DNA from: Campylobacter massiliensis
GTDB lineage: Bacteria > Campylobacterota > Campylobacteria > Campylobacterales > Campylobacteraceae
Assembly (NCBI RefSeq): GCF_014253065.1
Contig: NZ_JACLZK010000001.1
Coordinates: 620,001 to 684,000, forward strand
Length of the DNA stretch: 64,000 bases
Reading direction: 5' to 3'
Shown here piece by piece: positions 48,201 through 57,356 of this stretch. Position 1 is the first letter of the stretch. Every line of letters begins with the position of its first letter. The position numbers and the translations under genes were made by a program. A model generated the notes under the pieces. It had not been told where the DNA came from, searched no databases, and saw nothing but the letters and a program-made list of their open reading frames with translations.

Positions 48201-49883
48201 TTTACCATGACCTAGTTGAACGCCAGATCTTTGTTGAAATTGAGCTTCCATAGAAATTCTATCCTCATCGGTAATTTCACGACCGTCTTTATATTTATCT
48301 ATGCTCTTATATCTGGCAGATACATCTTCAATTCCTACAGTACCGACAGTAGCTCCGCCTTTTATGTTAATCTTATCATCGCCGTCGCCGTCGTAAATTC
48401 CAGCTTTAACTTTGGCTTTATTTGTGATGTTAATAGTATCATCGCCATCGCCGGCTATTATACCGCCTTGTCTTATCTTATAGCCAGTATGGTTTACTAT
48501 TTCTTCCCCATTTACTTTCGTGCCTTCTCCATCTACATTTATCGTGTCGTCGCCGCTACCGCTATTGATATTAGTTAAAATTTCCGCTCCATTTTTAACG
48601 TTAATCGTATCGTCTCCGGTTCCCGTAGAGATCATCTGCACTTTAGCGCCGTCTACGGTTATGTTATCGGCCTTATCGGAACCAAAAATTTTAGGTTTTA
48701 CAGTATCATCTACTTTTACTACGGTAGTATCCGCTTTACTTTCATATCCTGAAGTATTGGTATTCTCTCCGGCCACTACTAGCTTTTTAGCATTATCAGA
48801 TCCTATAATAGTCGATTTATCTTTGCTTATGAACCAACCGTCTTGGTAATCGAATTTGTCTTGATAATTTTCTATATAGTGTTTTTGTAGAAGTTTATCT
48901 CCTACGCTTATCTCGCCTTTATTTATAGTTAATCCGTCTACGGCGTCTTTAAATGCTTTTGATATATCTGAATCATTTATCTTTTGAGCCTGAGACGCAT
49001 CACTAGTAGCCGATATAGAACCTTTGTCCTCGCCCTGAACCGAATTTAGGTCCCTAAAATAATCATTGGATCTATCCAAGGACGGATCCATATTGCTATC
49101 ACGCATAGTATTGTAGTTCGACCTTGTTTCGGCATTTATTCCCAATTTTCCTTCATTATTTCTACCCATCTCGATATTATATGCAGATGAAGGAATTTCC
49201 ATTATTGTCGGAGCTGGTTCCGGTTCAGGCTGGCTTGGTTGTTCAGGCTGGCTTGGTTGTTCAGGCTGGCTTGGTTGTTCAGGCTGGCTTGGTTGTTCAG
49301 GCTGGCTTGGTTGTTCAGGCTGGCTTGGTTGTTCAGGCTGGCTTGGTTGTTCAGGCTGGCTTGGTTGATTATCTACTGCAGTTGAGGCAATGGAACTTCT
49401 TGCAGCGGAGCCCTGATATGCGCTACTGCTTTGCGAGCCTTGGTTGGCTCCGCCTAGATCGCCGTAACTAGCGCTCACGTTTGATATATGACCGCCCTGA
49501 GTAAATGCGACTTGGCTTAGACTAACACCATCGCTGCTAGCAGAGCCTGTGCCACCGCCCGCTGCGGTCGCTTCTAGGTCTTGAAGATCGGTTCCGTTAA
49601 GCAGGGCCTGCTGTAATGCCTCAACATCGGCCATCATCGCTTCGCCTCCAAAGCCCTCGTTTACCGCTATGCTTTGATCAAGCACTAACGTATCTTTGCC
49701 TAGCATTACGATATCTTTACCGTCGTTTGCCGAGATTACGATCTTAGACGATGCATCCTGTCCGACGACGCTCTCGCCTAAATAGACCACGTCCCCTACG
49801 TTTAGCTCTCTTTTTGCGCCGTCGCTGCCGATCGCTACGACTTTGCCCTCTATACTTTTTACTATTCCTGCTTGAGTTGGCAT
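45243..49883 (-). CDS. Giant repetitive surface adhesin with LapA-like N-terminal retention module
   Basis: A 1,546-aa acidic protein without a Sec signal. Residues 1-105 (GIVKSIEGKVVAIGSDGAKR ... VMLGKDTLVLDQS) match the retention module of LapA-type adhesins, in which the N-terminus stays in the type I secretion pore. At residues 106-109 it has TAAG, the sequence cut by the periplasmic protease LapG in Pseudomonas LapA at almost the same position. Next come a Ser/Gly-rich linker, eight SQPEQP-type repeats (about residues 172-220) and roughly 1,000 residues of imperfect repeats of 20-24 residues built on GDDTI(N/T)V and A-x-V-x-G, likely a beta-solenoid. The C-terminus (LDLGASGNTLEIKGGSDDTV) resembles adhesin ends exported by type I systems. 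No transporter, LapG or LapD gene is nearby. Intact over 4.6 kb. Confidence 0.8.
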   Translation of the reverse strand: MPTQAGIVKSIEGKVVAIGSDGAKRELNVGDVVYLGESVVGQDASSKIVISANDGKDIVMLGKDTLVLDQSIAVNEGFGGEAMMADVEALQQALLNGTDLQDLEATAAGGGTGSASSDGVSLSQVAFTQGGHISNVSASYGDLGGANQGSQSSSAYQGSAARSSIASTAVDNQPSQPEQPSQPEQPSQPEQPSQPEQPSQPEQPSQPEQPSQPEQPSQPEPEPAPTIMEIPSSAYNIEMGRNNEGKLGINAETRSNYNTMRDSNMDPSLDRSNDYFRDLNSVQGEDKGSISATSDASQAQKINDSDISKAFKDAVDGLTINKGEISVGDKLLQKHYIENYQDKFDYQDGWFISKDKSTIIGSDNAKKLVVAGENTNTSGYESKADTTVVKVDDTVKPKIFGSDKADNITVDGAKVQMISTGTGDDTINVKNGAEILTNINSGSGDDTINVDGEGTKVNGEEIVNHTGYKIRQGGIIAGDGDDTINITNKAKVKAGIYDGDGDDKINIKGGATVGTVGIEDVSARYKSIDKYKDGREITDEDRISMEAQFQQRSGVQLGHGKNTVTIEGEDTAVSRVTGYKYNHDGEFKNENWTNTVTVKDKATVSFDIDINSINKDTVNVENNATVRGTIYTGKGSDTINVTNNSKVGGVRAESDGDTINIIDSTVGGKGSFYGSSANKDGGNFNGDDSWNKKQFEGINGDGNDVFDTVNGEDTITIKNSTVNGTIWGGGYNDTINISDNSVINGIIDGEGGDDKITINNSTVNGRAAKDSKDNDIKEAIIGGEGNDTISVQNESNVKGNISGDQGSNTITVESGSKVAGWVYGANGKYDNMYNETGKNTITVTGENTEVSRVGDVSAGDSKITISDKATVKSVHGDKGVDTITVDNATVAEKIEGGHGDDKIYVKNGARVEGYVSGDLDNDTIEVSGENTYVKEVKGDKGNDTITVENKAKVVTIEGNDGTDTINVKNNATVGNVFGNDGIDTINVENATVRGNIRGGAGDDVITAKGSSSINNILGEAGKDTITLESGAKVIGQIRGDAKTMNDIYEKQVNPALDIVDSGADADTITLSGAGTSAKHIFAGDGADVITVKNGANVEGEVRGDSGDDTITVTGAQTYVSSINGRGGDDTILVSDKAKVDGIVGRWGKDNITVTGAGTVVTGSVDGNEDNDTIKIADGAVVNEYVRGGDGADKIDVTSGSKVKKTVEGGAGEDEITVTGAGTVVGEALTTPELRVNGSITGGEDDDKIVLSDGAHAVNAGIAGWGGDDKMTVTGSGTRAHSVSGHAGDDTIRVDNKAYIEHAVSSNTGNGTVTVSGEGTSVGGIQSNGNAPITVEDGAEVRGALYAYGLSGEQTIVVQSGAKVNVINTAVDFRDDNNTGGNTEDTVIVKDAGTVVNAVRTGNHDDTLIVQDGATVGSVGLGTGNDTKMTTTNNNGNIVVNSLDGDGNIDLSKIAKVAENINSVDVSAVNNAVLNVDPKDVLDLGASGNTLEIKGGSDDTVKSKSSGQWSADGSDATHKSFTGSANDDNGVAQTVTIKVENDVATDL
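49225..49368 (-). repeat. Eight-copy 18-bp tandem repeat inside the adhesin gene
   Basis: Eight perfect or near-perfect copies of an 18-nt unit (plus strand TCAGGCTGGCTTGGTTGT) encode SQPEQP repeats that form a Pro/Gln/Glu-rich stalk between the retention module and the solenoid. Because the unit is a multiple of three, copy-number change would lengthen or shorten the stalk without breaking the frame. Confidence 0.95.
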
Positions 49884-49915
49884 AAATGCTCCTTTTTATT
49901 TTTAAATTTGCGAGG

Positions 49916-49961
49916 ATTATATAATTATTTGGGATTTTTGTATATTGTACCAAAGTACAAT
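49916..49961 (-). promoter_or_regulatory. Promoter of the adhesin gene with an adjoining inverted repeat
   Basis: On the minus strand TATAAT (49921-49916) makes a good -10, with only a weak TATACA 17 nt upstream. Immediately upstream of that lies a perfect inverted repeat, ATTGTAC-CAAA-GTACAAT (49944-49961), suited to a dimeric regulator. An AAGGAG ribosome site precedes the ATG. Confidence 0.55.
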
Positions 49962-50039
49962 GCGTTAAATTTTAGTGGCATTGCAGCCAAATTTAGAGGC
50001 GCAAATTTAACTCTGCACCCCTCAAATTTAGCCTAAATT

Positions 50040-52013
50040 TTAAAATTTCTTCTTTCTCACGTCCGCGACGATATTTTTAGCCATATCGTCGATCTGGCGC
50101 GTTATGTCATTTGTCGTATTTACGATAGAGATATTTTCGTGCGTGATGTTATCTATCGCGGATACCGACTCGTTTATCATATTTATCGCGCCGGTTTGCT
50201 CTTTTATATTTTCGCTCATATCATTTATGCTTTGAGCCAGCACGTTTGCGTTAGCTTCGATTTCGCCGAGCGATTTTTGAGTGCGTTCGGCTAGCTTTCT
50301 AACCTCATCGGCCACGACGGCAAAGCCGCGTCCGTGCTCTCCAGCGCGTGCGGCCTCGATAGCCGCATTTAGAGCTAGCAAATTCGTCTGATCGGCGATA
50401 TCTCGGATGATCACGATGATATTTTTGATCTCTTCGCTTTGGCGCGTCACGTCCTGTGCCTTTTGACTGATGGCGTTCATAGAACTACTCATCTGCTCGA
50501 CCGCAGCAGCGCTTTCTTGGATAGAGTGGGCTTGTTTGCTTGCGCCCTCCGTCAAATTTCGCATAGAATCGGCCAAAATTTTAGCCCGCTCTTCTAGCAT
50601 CTGCGCCTCTTTTAGATTTTCTTTTAGCATGTGACTCACGGCGGCCCCGGCACTCTCTATGCCTACGATCATATCTTTTAGGTCGCTTTCTAGCTCCTCT
50701 TGCACCTCGACTTTAGCGGTATAGTCGTTTTTGTTATAGGAATTTAGCACACGCGCGATATCTTTTAAATTTGACGAGATAGAAGCAAAGAATCGATTTA
50801 ACAGCTCTTTTAGCTCGACTAACGCAGGGTTGTTTGGATCTGCTTTGATAGTCGCGCCCATATGGCCCTTTATCATGAGGTTTGCGATGCCGTTCATCTC
50901 CTCGATTAGGGAGCTGTCTTTTTTGATGCCGCCTATGACCTTATCGATATTTTCATTAATGGCTCGGCTCATAACGCCAAATTCATCCTGCGTACTTACG
51001 ACTAGCTTTTCAGGAGCTTTAGATGCTTCATAAGTAACAAATTTAAACGTATCGTCAAGCTTTTCTTGGATAGTTTTTATCGGGCTTAGCGATTTTTTAA
51101 GCAGTACGTAGACAAACAACGAAAGCGCGATGATAAACACCGTAGCTAGCACAAGCTGAGCTTTTAAAAGCGGCAAAGTGTTGCTAGAAAAGGTATCCGC
51201 GCCGATAGCTGCAACTACTAGCCAGCCTTGTTCGTTGATAGGTATGAGCTTGGCCGTTACATTTTCGCCTTTGTAGTTGACGTATGGGATCAGGCCGTTT
51301 TCGTCAAACCTTTTTGCCGCGTATTCTTCCGCTAAATATTTACTCGCAGGGACGGTTTTCCCTACATTTGAGGGATCGCTATGCATTAGTATCAGACCGT
51401 CTTTATTCATCATGTAGACATACCCGTATTCGGTCTTACCCATATCTAAAATTTTCTTGCTTAGAGCGTCTATTTTTAGGTCTATAGCTGCTACGCCCGC
51501 AAATTTACCGCTCTCGTTTACCGGCACGGCAAAGGTCATAACCAGGCTTTGGCTCATAGCATCGATATAAGGCTCAGTATAAATAGCCCTATTTGCGGCT
51601 TTCGTATCCATATACCAGCCGCGCTTACGAGGGTCGTAATTATCCTTTTCAGGAGTCAACTTGTTATTTGATGATTGAAAATGACTTCCGTCAGCTTCTC
51701 TACCGTAGTAAATATAATCCACGATAGAATTTGACTGATCTTTTTCTAGAACTAATGCTTTTAGTAGCTCCTCTTCGCTATATTGCGCTTTTTGGATTTT
51801 TACGCCTAGTTTTTTTACTGCGTCGATATAGTCTTTAAAAAACGAATCAGTGACCGCATCGACGTCCTTTAAAATTTGAGCCTGATTTTGGCTGACGAGC
51901 TGGACGACTTTGTTTTGCGCCGTATAGTAGCTAACGGCGGAAATAGCGGCAAATGAGACGATCAGCGAGACGATGAGCATCACGGCTATCTTGTTCGTGA
52001 TTGACCTAAACAT
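50040..52013 (-). CDS. Methyl-accepting chemotaxis protein with periplasmic dCache domain
   Basis: A 657-aa receptor. TM1 is at about residues 10-30 and the double-Cache sensor at about 35-275, containing [17 protein letters not shown], the [23 protein letters not shown] motif and [24 protein letters not shown]2 is at about 280-305. The signalling bundle contains [20 protein letters not shown] and the shared VRKKKF end. Cache domains with WYxxxxxxxxxxYxxPYxDA motifs commonly bind amino acids in Campylobacter and Pseudomonas receptors; the ligand is not known here. The gene is 156 bp upstream of the adhesin gene on the same strand but has its own -10 (TATAAT at 52059-52054). Confidence 0.93.
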   Translation of the reverse strand: MFRSITNKIAVMLIVSLIVSFAAISAVSYYTAQNKVVQLVSQNQAQILKDVDAVTDSFFKDYIDAVKKLGVKIQKAQYSEEELLKALVLEKDQSNSIVDYIYYGREADGSHFQSSNNKLTPEKDNYDPRKRGWYMDTKAANRAIYTEPYIDAMSQSLVMTFAVPVNESGKFAGVAAIDLKIDALSKKILDMGKTEYGYVYMMNKDGLILMHSDPSNVGKTVPASKYLAEEYAAKRFDENGLIPYVNYKGENVTAKLIPINEQGWLVVAAIGADTFSSNTLPLLKAQLVLATVFIIALSLFVYVLLKKSLSPIKTIQEKLDDTFKFVTYEASKAPEKLVVSTQDEFGVMSRAINENIDKVIGGIKKDSSLIEEMNGIANLMIKGHMGATIKADPNNPALVELKELLNRFFASISSNLKDIARVLNSYNKNDYTAKVEVQEELESDLKDMIVGIESAGAAVSHMLKENLKEAQMLEERAKILADSMRNLTEGASKQAHSIQESAAAVEQMSSSMNAISQKAQDVTRQSEEIKNIIVIIRDIADQTNLLALNAAIEAARAGEHGRGFAVVADEVRKLAERTQKSLGEIEANANVLAQSINDMSENIKEQTGAINMINESVSAIDNITHENISIVNTTNDITRQIDDMAKNIVADVRKKKF

Positions 52014-52167
52014 AAATGCTTCCTTTACAAATTTAAATTCAAAATAAACGCTAATTATAGCTTACAATAGTAAAACGGTGCTTAATCTTTAAATTTTATC
52101 TCTTGCGCTGCCGATAAATTTGTTTTTTTGCAGTAAAATTTAGGTCAAATTTGCAAAAAGGTATTTT

Positions 52168-52536
52168 ATGTTTAAGGCTTTTAGAATTTACGATTTTATC
52201 AAAGATAACGAAAGCAGCGATTTTTACCGCGTATTCGTCGATAGGCTATATCCTCGCGGCATAAAAAAGGAGATATTTAGCTCATTTTTGTGGTTAAAAT
52301 CGGTCGCGCCTTCAAACGAGCTTAGAGCGTGGTTTCACGAAGACAAAGAGAGGAGATTTAGCGAATTTAGGCTCAAATTTAAAAGCGAGCTTGCAAACGA
52401 GGAAGCGGCGACGGGACTAAAAAAGCTAAAATCGCTAGAAAAAATCCACGGCAAAATCGCACTACTAACGGCGACGAAGGATATAAATTTAAGTCACGTT
52501 ACGGTGATTTTGGAAGCGCTTAAAGAGAGGGATTAA
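52168..52536 (+). CDS. DUF488-family protein
   Basis: A 122-aa protein of the DUF488 family, recognisable from VFVDRLYPRGIKKE near the start, WLKSVAPSNELRAWFHEDKERRFSEFRLKF in the middle and LLTATKDINLSHVTVILEAL at the end. The expected LLYAxKD motif reads LLTATKD. Function is unknown; members occur as stand-alone proteins in many bacteria. Single gene, divergent from the chemoreceptor. Confidence 0.85.
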   Translation: MFKAFRIYDFIKDNESSDFYRVFVDRLYPRGIKKEIFSSFLWLKSVAPSNELRAWFHEDKERRFSEFRLKFKSELANEEAATGLKKLKSLEKIHGKIALLTATKDINLSHVTVILEALKERD

Positions 52537-52637
52537 ATTTTACTTTTGCTGGATTTTAAATTTTACTTTCGCGGCGCGACTTTCAAATTTAAGTCAAAAT
52601 CGGCAATTTTACGGCGATAAATTTAAACAAAGATAAA

Positions 52638-52664
52638 GCGGCATCTTGCAAACCAAAACGCCGC
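52638..52664 (-). terminator. Possible terminator after bamA
   Basis: A 5-bp GCGGC/GCCGC stem with a long loop lies just beyond the bamA stop on the minus strand, followed by TTTATCTTTG. It is weak. Confidence 0.3.
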
Positions 52665-52676
52665 ATTAGCGCAATA

Positions 52677-54941
52677 TTAGAAGCGTTGTCCGATAGTAAA
52701 CTCAAATGTGCTAGTGTCGTCGCTGTCCTGCTTGTTAAGCGGTTTAGCAAAGATGAGCTGAAGCGGCCCCATCGGCGTCACCCACTCGATACCCACGCCG
52801 GCGCTATATCTGCTGATACGTCCGTCGATATACTCGTATCCGGCCCTTCTTTGTACATGCTTGCCTTCTATGACGCCATAGTCAACAAACATCACGCCCC
52901 GCATTTTTACGCGCTCTATGATCGGGAAGCTAAGCTCGGCCGAGCTGTTAAACGAGATAGTGCCGCCGGTTTCGTACCATTGACCATTTAGGGCTTTTAC
53001 CTTCGGCGAAACCGTCCTACTCTCAAAGCCACGTAGATTTCTGATACCGCCTAGATATAGCTTCTCGTTGATCGGTATGTATCCGCGGTCCCAAATTTTA
53101 CCGAAGCTTGATTTAAATCTGAAAATAAGGTCGTAGTCCACCCACTCTCTGATGCCTTGATACCAGTTAAAATTCGTTCTGCTCTTTAAAAATTTCTCGT
53201 CGCCGCCCACGCCTGCAAACTCTAGGCTAGTACTTGCGATGATACCGGTACGAGGCAGATAATAATCATCCGTGCTGTTATACGTGATAGACGGGATAAG
53301 CGAGCTTTTTAAGCTCTTGCCGTCTTTGTATCCGACGGTTTTTAGCACGTCGCTAAGCCCGCTGATACGGCTTTGCTCGATGACGTAGCCCAAAGACGCG
53401 CTTAAATTTCTAGTTAGCTTTCTGCCTAGTACTAAATTTAGACCGTATGATTTCTCGTCGTAGTTGTTCCAGTCGTAGTCGTTAGCGTAAAGCGTGCCGC
53501 CCAGGCTGTACTCGGAGTCAAAAAGGCGCGGGTTAGTTAGGCCTATCTGACCGGAGAGCTCGTTGTCGCTTCTATCGACGCTTATGACGCCTTTCATACC
53601 GCTACCAAACACGTTCGTATCGGACACGCTAGCGTTAAGTAACAAGCCGTCCGAGCTGCCGTAGCCGATACCGCCGCTAATAGAGCCGGTGGAGGCCTCT
53701 TTTACTTTTACGAGTAGATCGACTTGATTTGCTCCGACACGCTGCTCCTCGATCTCGACATCGTCAAAATAGCTAGTTCGCTTTAACGCGTCCTTACTAT
53801 CTTGCAAGTCGGTTCTGCTATATAAATTTCCCTCCGTGAGGTATAGCTCTCGTCTAACTACTCTATCTACGGTTCTATCGTTACCTGAAATTTGTACGTT
53901 TCTTATATATACTTTTTCGTCCGGCACGACCTCGTAGACGATACTTACGGTCTTATCCTCGACGTTTTTCTCGGTTTTTGGATTTATCCTTACAAATGCA
54001 TAACCCTTGTCCGCTACGATATCGTCGAGCTTTTTCATATCTTGTCTTAGGCGGGCGGAGTTCATCACGTCGCCGCTCTCTAGCCTAAAGTCTTTTAAAA
54101 TTTTCTCTTTATCAAGCTCTAAAAACTCTGGAGCTTCGATATCTACGCTAGATACCCTATACTGCTCGCCCTCGGTCACGTAGTAGGTGAGATCTGCGGT
54201 GTAGTTATCCATGTAGGCGTTTAGATACGGGTTTGAGACAGTGGCGTCTAGGTAGCCTTTTTGATAGTATTTGTCTTGGATTCTCGCAGGATCATTCGGT
54301 AGCTCAAAAAGCTTAACCTTACCGTCGTTTCTACCCCACATCCAGCCCATAAATTCGCGCTCTTTATTCGCTACCACAGGCTCCACGTCGCCATAATCAA
54401 AAAGCTTTGCGCCGACTAAATTTACGTTTTCTATTATGATATTTTCGCCGCGGTTTATGTTCATGGTGACAAAAAGGCTGCTTTCATTACCCGCTACCGG
54501 CTCTTTGGTTACGTCTACGATAGTGTCAAAGTATCCTTTTGACTCATAATACTGCCTGATACGCTCTTTTGCGCGCTCTATGGCTAGCTCATCGTACATA
54601 TTGCCTTGTTTGATATTGATTAGCCCGTCGATAGCGGTTTTATCGTTGGTCACTACGCCCTTGATGTCGATACGAGCGATGCTAGGCTTTTCTTTTACCG
54701 TTACGGTCACGTCGCCGCCCTCGTTTTCGATATAGATATCGTCGAAGTAGCCCTGCCTAAACAGCTTCGCGATCGCCCTATCCGTGCTATCGCCGTTTAA
54801 CTCGTCGCCGACTTTTAGCCCCATTATCTCCTTTGCGGTTTCGGGGGATAGATGAATGAGACCTTTAAAATTTATGGAAGTTATCTGCTGGGCATTCGCC
54901 AAAACAGCGCCCAAAAGTAGTAGAAAAACGCTTTTTTTCAT
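52677..54941 (-). CDS. bamA: Outer-membrane protein assembly factor BamA
   Basis: A 754-aa protein with signal peptide (LLLLGAVLANA), five POTRA domains to about residue 410 (beginning ITSINFKGLIHLSPETAKEI, with the typical G-YFD and KPSIARIDIKG segments) and a 16-stranded barrel. The barrel has the conserved lid-lock RGF motif in NLRGFESRTVSP, the GP-L segment WVTPMGPLQLIFAKPLN and the C-terminal FTIGQRF. It inserts beta-barrel proteins into the outer membrane and is essential. It is divergent from tyrA, as in C. jejuni. Intact. Confidence 0.97.
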   Translation of the reverse strand: MKKSVFLLLLGAVLANAQQITSINFKGLIHLSPETAKEIMGLKVGDELNGDSTDRAIAKLFRQGYFDDIYIENEGGDVTVTVKEKPSIARIDIKGVVTNDKTAIDGLINIKQGNMYDELAIERAKERIRQYYESKGYFDTIVDVTKEPVAGNESSLFVTMNINRGENIIIENVNLVGAKLFDYGDVEPVVANKEREFMGWMWGRNDGKVKLFELPNDPARIQDKYYQKGYLDATVSNPYLNAYMDNYTADLTYYVTEGEQYRVSSVDIEAPEFLELDKEKILKDFRLESGDVMNSARLRQDMKKLDDIVADKGYAFVRINPKTEKNVEDKTVSIVYEVVPDEKVYIRNVQISGNDRTVDRVVRRELYLTEGNLYSRTDLQDSKDALKRTSYFDDVEIEEQRVGANQVDLLVKVKEASTGSISGGIGYGSSDGLLLNASVSDTNVFGSGMKGVISVDRSDNELSGQIGLTNPRLFDSEYSLGGTLYANDYDWNNYDEKSYGLNLVLGRKLTRNLSASLGYVIEQSRISGLSDVLKTVGYKDGKSLKSSLIPSITYNSTDDYYLPRTGIIASTSLEFAGVGGDEKFLKSRTNFNWYQGIREWVDYDLIFRFKSSFGKIWDRGYIPINEKLYLGGIRNLRGFESRTVSPKVKALNGQWYETGGTISFNSSAELSFPIIERVKMRGVMFVDYGVIEGKHVQRRAGYEYIDGRISRYSAGVGIEWVTPMGPLQLIFAKPLNKQDSDDTSTFEFTIGQRF

Positions 54942-55021
54942 TGATTTAACCTAAAAGTGATGATAAGGCTGTATAATAGCACATTTTATTTTTAAACAAT
55001 ATAAATTTAAAAGGCGAATTT

Positions 55022-55852
55022 ATGAAAATCGGTATCGTAGGCCTAGGACTCATCGGCGGCTCGCTAGGTCTTAGCCTAAAAAACGAAAAACTAATCAGCT
55101 GCGTTAGCGGCATGGATCTAAACAAAGAGCACGAAAAACAGGCGATTGAGCTCGGCCTCGTGCATGAAATTTTAACTCTTGAGCAGATGAAGCAAAAATG
55201 CGACATGATATTTCTAGCCATCCCTGTCGAAGGCATCATCAAAATCGTCAAAGAATTTGAAGGTATCGGCGAAAACACGACCATCGTCGATCTTGGTAGC
55301 ACCAAGCAAAAAATAATCGAAGCCGTGCCAGAGAGCATCAGGCAAAATTTTATCCCCGCTCACCCGATGGCTGGCACCGAGTACTCCGGCCCGACTGCCG
55401 CGTTTTCTGGGCTTTTTAAAGACGCCGTCGTAGCTATCTGCGACTTTAAAGAAAGCGGCGAGATGCACGTCAAGCGCTCAGTCGAGCTCTTTTCGCACCT
55501 GGGCATGAAGATTATCTTCATGAGCGCGGCGGAGCACGACCATCACGCCAGCGTTATCTCCCACCTGCCCCACGCCATCAGCTTTTCGCTAGCTAGCAGC
55601 GTACTAAAAAAGGAAAACAAAAAAAATATCATCGCGCTAAGCGGCACGGGATTTAACGGCATGATCAGGATCGCCAAAAGCTCGCCCGTGATGTGGACGG
55701 ATATCTTTAAACAAAACAAGCAAAATTTGATAAATTCGATAGACCTTTTCAAAAAAGAGCTTGACGAATGCGAAAATTTAATCAAAAACGAGAAGTGGGA
55801 CGAGCTGCGAGAATGGATGGGCGAAGCTAGAAAAATACGCGAAATTTTGTAA
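55022..55852 (+). CDS. tyrA: Prephenate dehydrogenase
   Basis: A 276-aa enzyme with N-terminal NAD-binding GIVGLGLIGGSLGLSLK, the segment DLGSTKQKIIEAVP, the active-site HPMAGTEYSGPTAA and a second His in VISHLPHAISFSLAS. It converts prephenate to 4-hydroxyphenylpyruvate in tyrosine synthesis. It starts at ATG 55022 with AAAGG upstream and is followed by an M23 peptidase gene 73 bp downstream. The size is that of the short monofunctional TyrA. Intact. Confidence 0.95.
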   Translation: MKIGIVGLGLIGGSLGLSLKNEKLISCVSGMDLNKEHEKQAIELGLVHEILTLEQMKQKCDMIFLAIPVEGIIKIVKEFEGIGENTTIVDLGSTKQKIIEAVPESIRQNFIPAHPMAGTEYSGPTAAFSGLFKDAVVAICDFKESGEMHVKRSVELFSHLGMKIIFMSAAEHDHHASVISHLPHAISFSLASSVLKKENKKNIIALSGTGFNGMIRIAKSSPVMWTDIFKQNKQNLINSIDLFKKELDECENLIKNEKWDELREWMGEARKIREIL

Positions 55853-55925
55853 ATTCGAGCGCAAATTTACCTTAAATTTATCGCTTTTTAGTAAAATCGG
55901 TCTCTTTAAGATTTAGGAGATTTTT

Positions 55926-57293
55926 ATGAGAAGACGCGGCAATCCGAATTTAATATTTTTCGGCGTTATTATTTTACTTTTAGTTGCGGCGATAGCTTTT
56001 TTATTTACTTCAAAAACATTTGAGCGAGAAGCGCCTAGCATAGCCATCTCAGATCAAATTTACTGGAATCTAACCTCGCCCCTGCCGATCAAAATAACCG
56101 ACGAAGGCGGCGTGAAATCGGTTAAAATCTCGCTCGTAGACGAAAAAGGCAGCGTAAATTTATTGACTCAAAAATTTGAAGCGCCGTCTGAGATCGTCGA
56201 TTTAAATTTGACCTTTCCGAAAACGGGATTCGGAGCGCAAAAAGATATCTACAACATCGTGATCGAGGCCACGGATACTAGCAAATGGGGATTTTTCCTC
56301 GGCAACACGCAAAAAAAAGAGGTCAAAATCACCGTCGATAACAAAAAACCCGACGTAAACATCCTAAACCACTCGTACGCCATCACAAAAGGCGGTAGCG
56401 CGACGGTCGTATTTAAGGCAACTGACGAGATGCTAAAAGAGGTCTATATAGAGACGAATTACGGTAAAAAATTTATCCCGAGCAAATTCGTAAAAGACGG
56501 CTACTACGCCTCGCTAGTAGCTTGGCCGGCGCAGCAAGGCTCCTTTAGCGCCGACGTCGTAGCGCTTGACGCGGCGGGGAATATAACAAAAAGCAAGATA
56601 AGATTTTTCTACCAAGACAAAAAATACCGCATCTCAAAGATAAAACTGGACGGTCAAAGTAGATTTCTAAACGAAAAAATCCCCGAGCTCGCGCAGCAAT
56701 ACGCCAAAAATTACGACGCGATGAGCAATCTGGAAAAAATGAAATTCGTAAATGAAAATCTACGCGAGGCAAATGAGAAAATAATCTCGCAAATCGCCGC
56801 AAAAGTCGAGATAGACGCTGCGGAAAATTTTAGCGTAAATAAATTTTATCCGCTAAAAAACGGCAAAGCGGTAGCGAGCTTCGGTGACCATAGATACTAT
56901 ACCTTTGAAGATAAAGACGTGAGCGAAAGCTGGCACATGGGTATCGACCTAGCCTCGACGCAAAGAGCCGACATCGTCGCTAACAACGACGGCACGGTCG
57001 AATTTGCCGCAGAAAACGGCATCTACGGGCGCAACGTCCTGATAAATCACGGATTCGGACTATTTTCGCTCTACGGGCACTGCAGCTCGCTAAACGTCAA
57101 AGCCGGCGACTCCGTCAAGGCCGGCGACGTCATAGCAAACACCGGTGTTACGGGCCTAGCGATGGGCGATCACCTGCACTTTGGCATGCTGGTGCAAGGC
57201 ATAGAGGTGCGCCCGGAAGAGTGGATGGATAACGGCTGGATGAAGGATAACGTAACCGGCGTTTTGAACGCGGCTAAAAAAATGGTCGAATAA
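55926..57293 (+). CDS. M23-family peptidoglycan endopeptidase, membrane-anchored
   Basis: A 455-aa protein with one N-terminal TM anchor (residues 10-30, LIFFGVIILLLVAAIAFLF), a beta-rich periplasmic region of about 280 residues and a C-terminal M23 (LytM) domain. The zinc ligands are present: His and Asp in SWHMGIDLAS, and HLHF near the end, with the catalytic-site His in LYGHCSSLNVKAGD. Such enzymes trim peptide cross-links and help set cell shape; the equivalent gene in C. jejuni (Cj0131) also sits between tyrA and lpxC. ATG 55926 has TAGGAG upstream. Confidence 0.92.
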   Translation: MRRRGNPNLIFFGVIILLLVAAIAFLFTSKTFEREAPSIAISDQIYWNLTSPLPIKITDEGGVKSVKISLVDEKGSVNLLTQKFEAPSEIVDLNLTFPKTGFGAQKDIYNIVIEATDTSKWGFFLGNTQKKEVKITVDNKKPDVNILNHSYAITKGGSATVVFKATDEMLKEVYIETNYGKKFIPSKFVKDGYYASLVAWPAQQGSFSADVVALDAAGNITKSKIRFFYQDKKYRISKIKLDGQSRFLNEKIPELAQQYAKNYDAMSNLEKMKFVNENLREANEKIISQIAAKVEIDAAENFSVNKFYPLKNGKAVASFGDHRYYTFEDKDVSESWHMGIDLASTQRADIVANNDGTVEFAAENGIYGRNVLINHGFGLFSLYGHCSSLNVKAGDSVKAGDVIANTGVTGLAMGDHLHFGMLVQGIEVRPEEWMDNGWMKDNVTGVLNAAKKMVE

Positions 57294-57356
57294 ATTTGCC
57301 ATTTTGTTGTAAATTTGTTGTATAATGGCAAGAATAAGAAAAATAAGGGCAAAAAT

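Noticed and set aside
49124-49471. Plus-strand open frame with repeated VQAGLV units
   Set aside because: It is the antisense of the SQPEQP tandem repeat in the adhesin gene. The repeat unit simply stays open in this frame, and there is no start signal or independent evidence.
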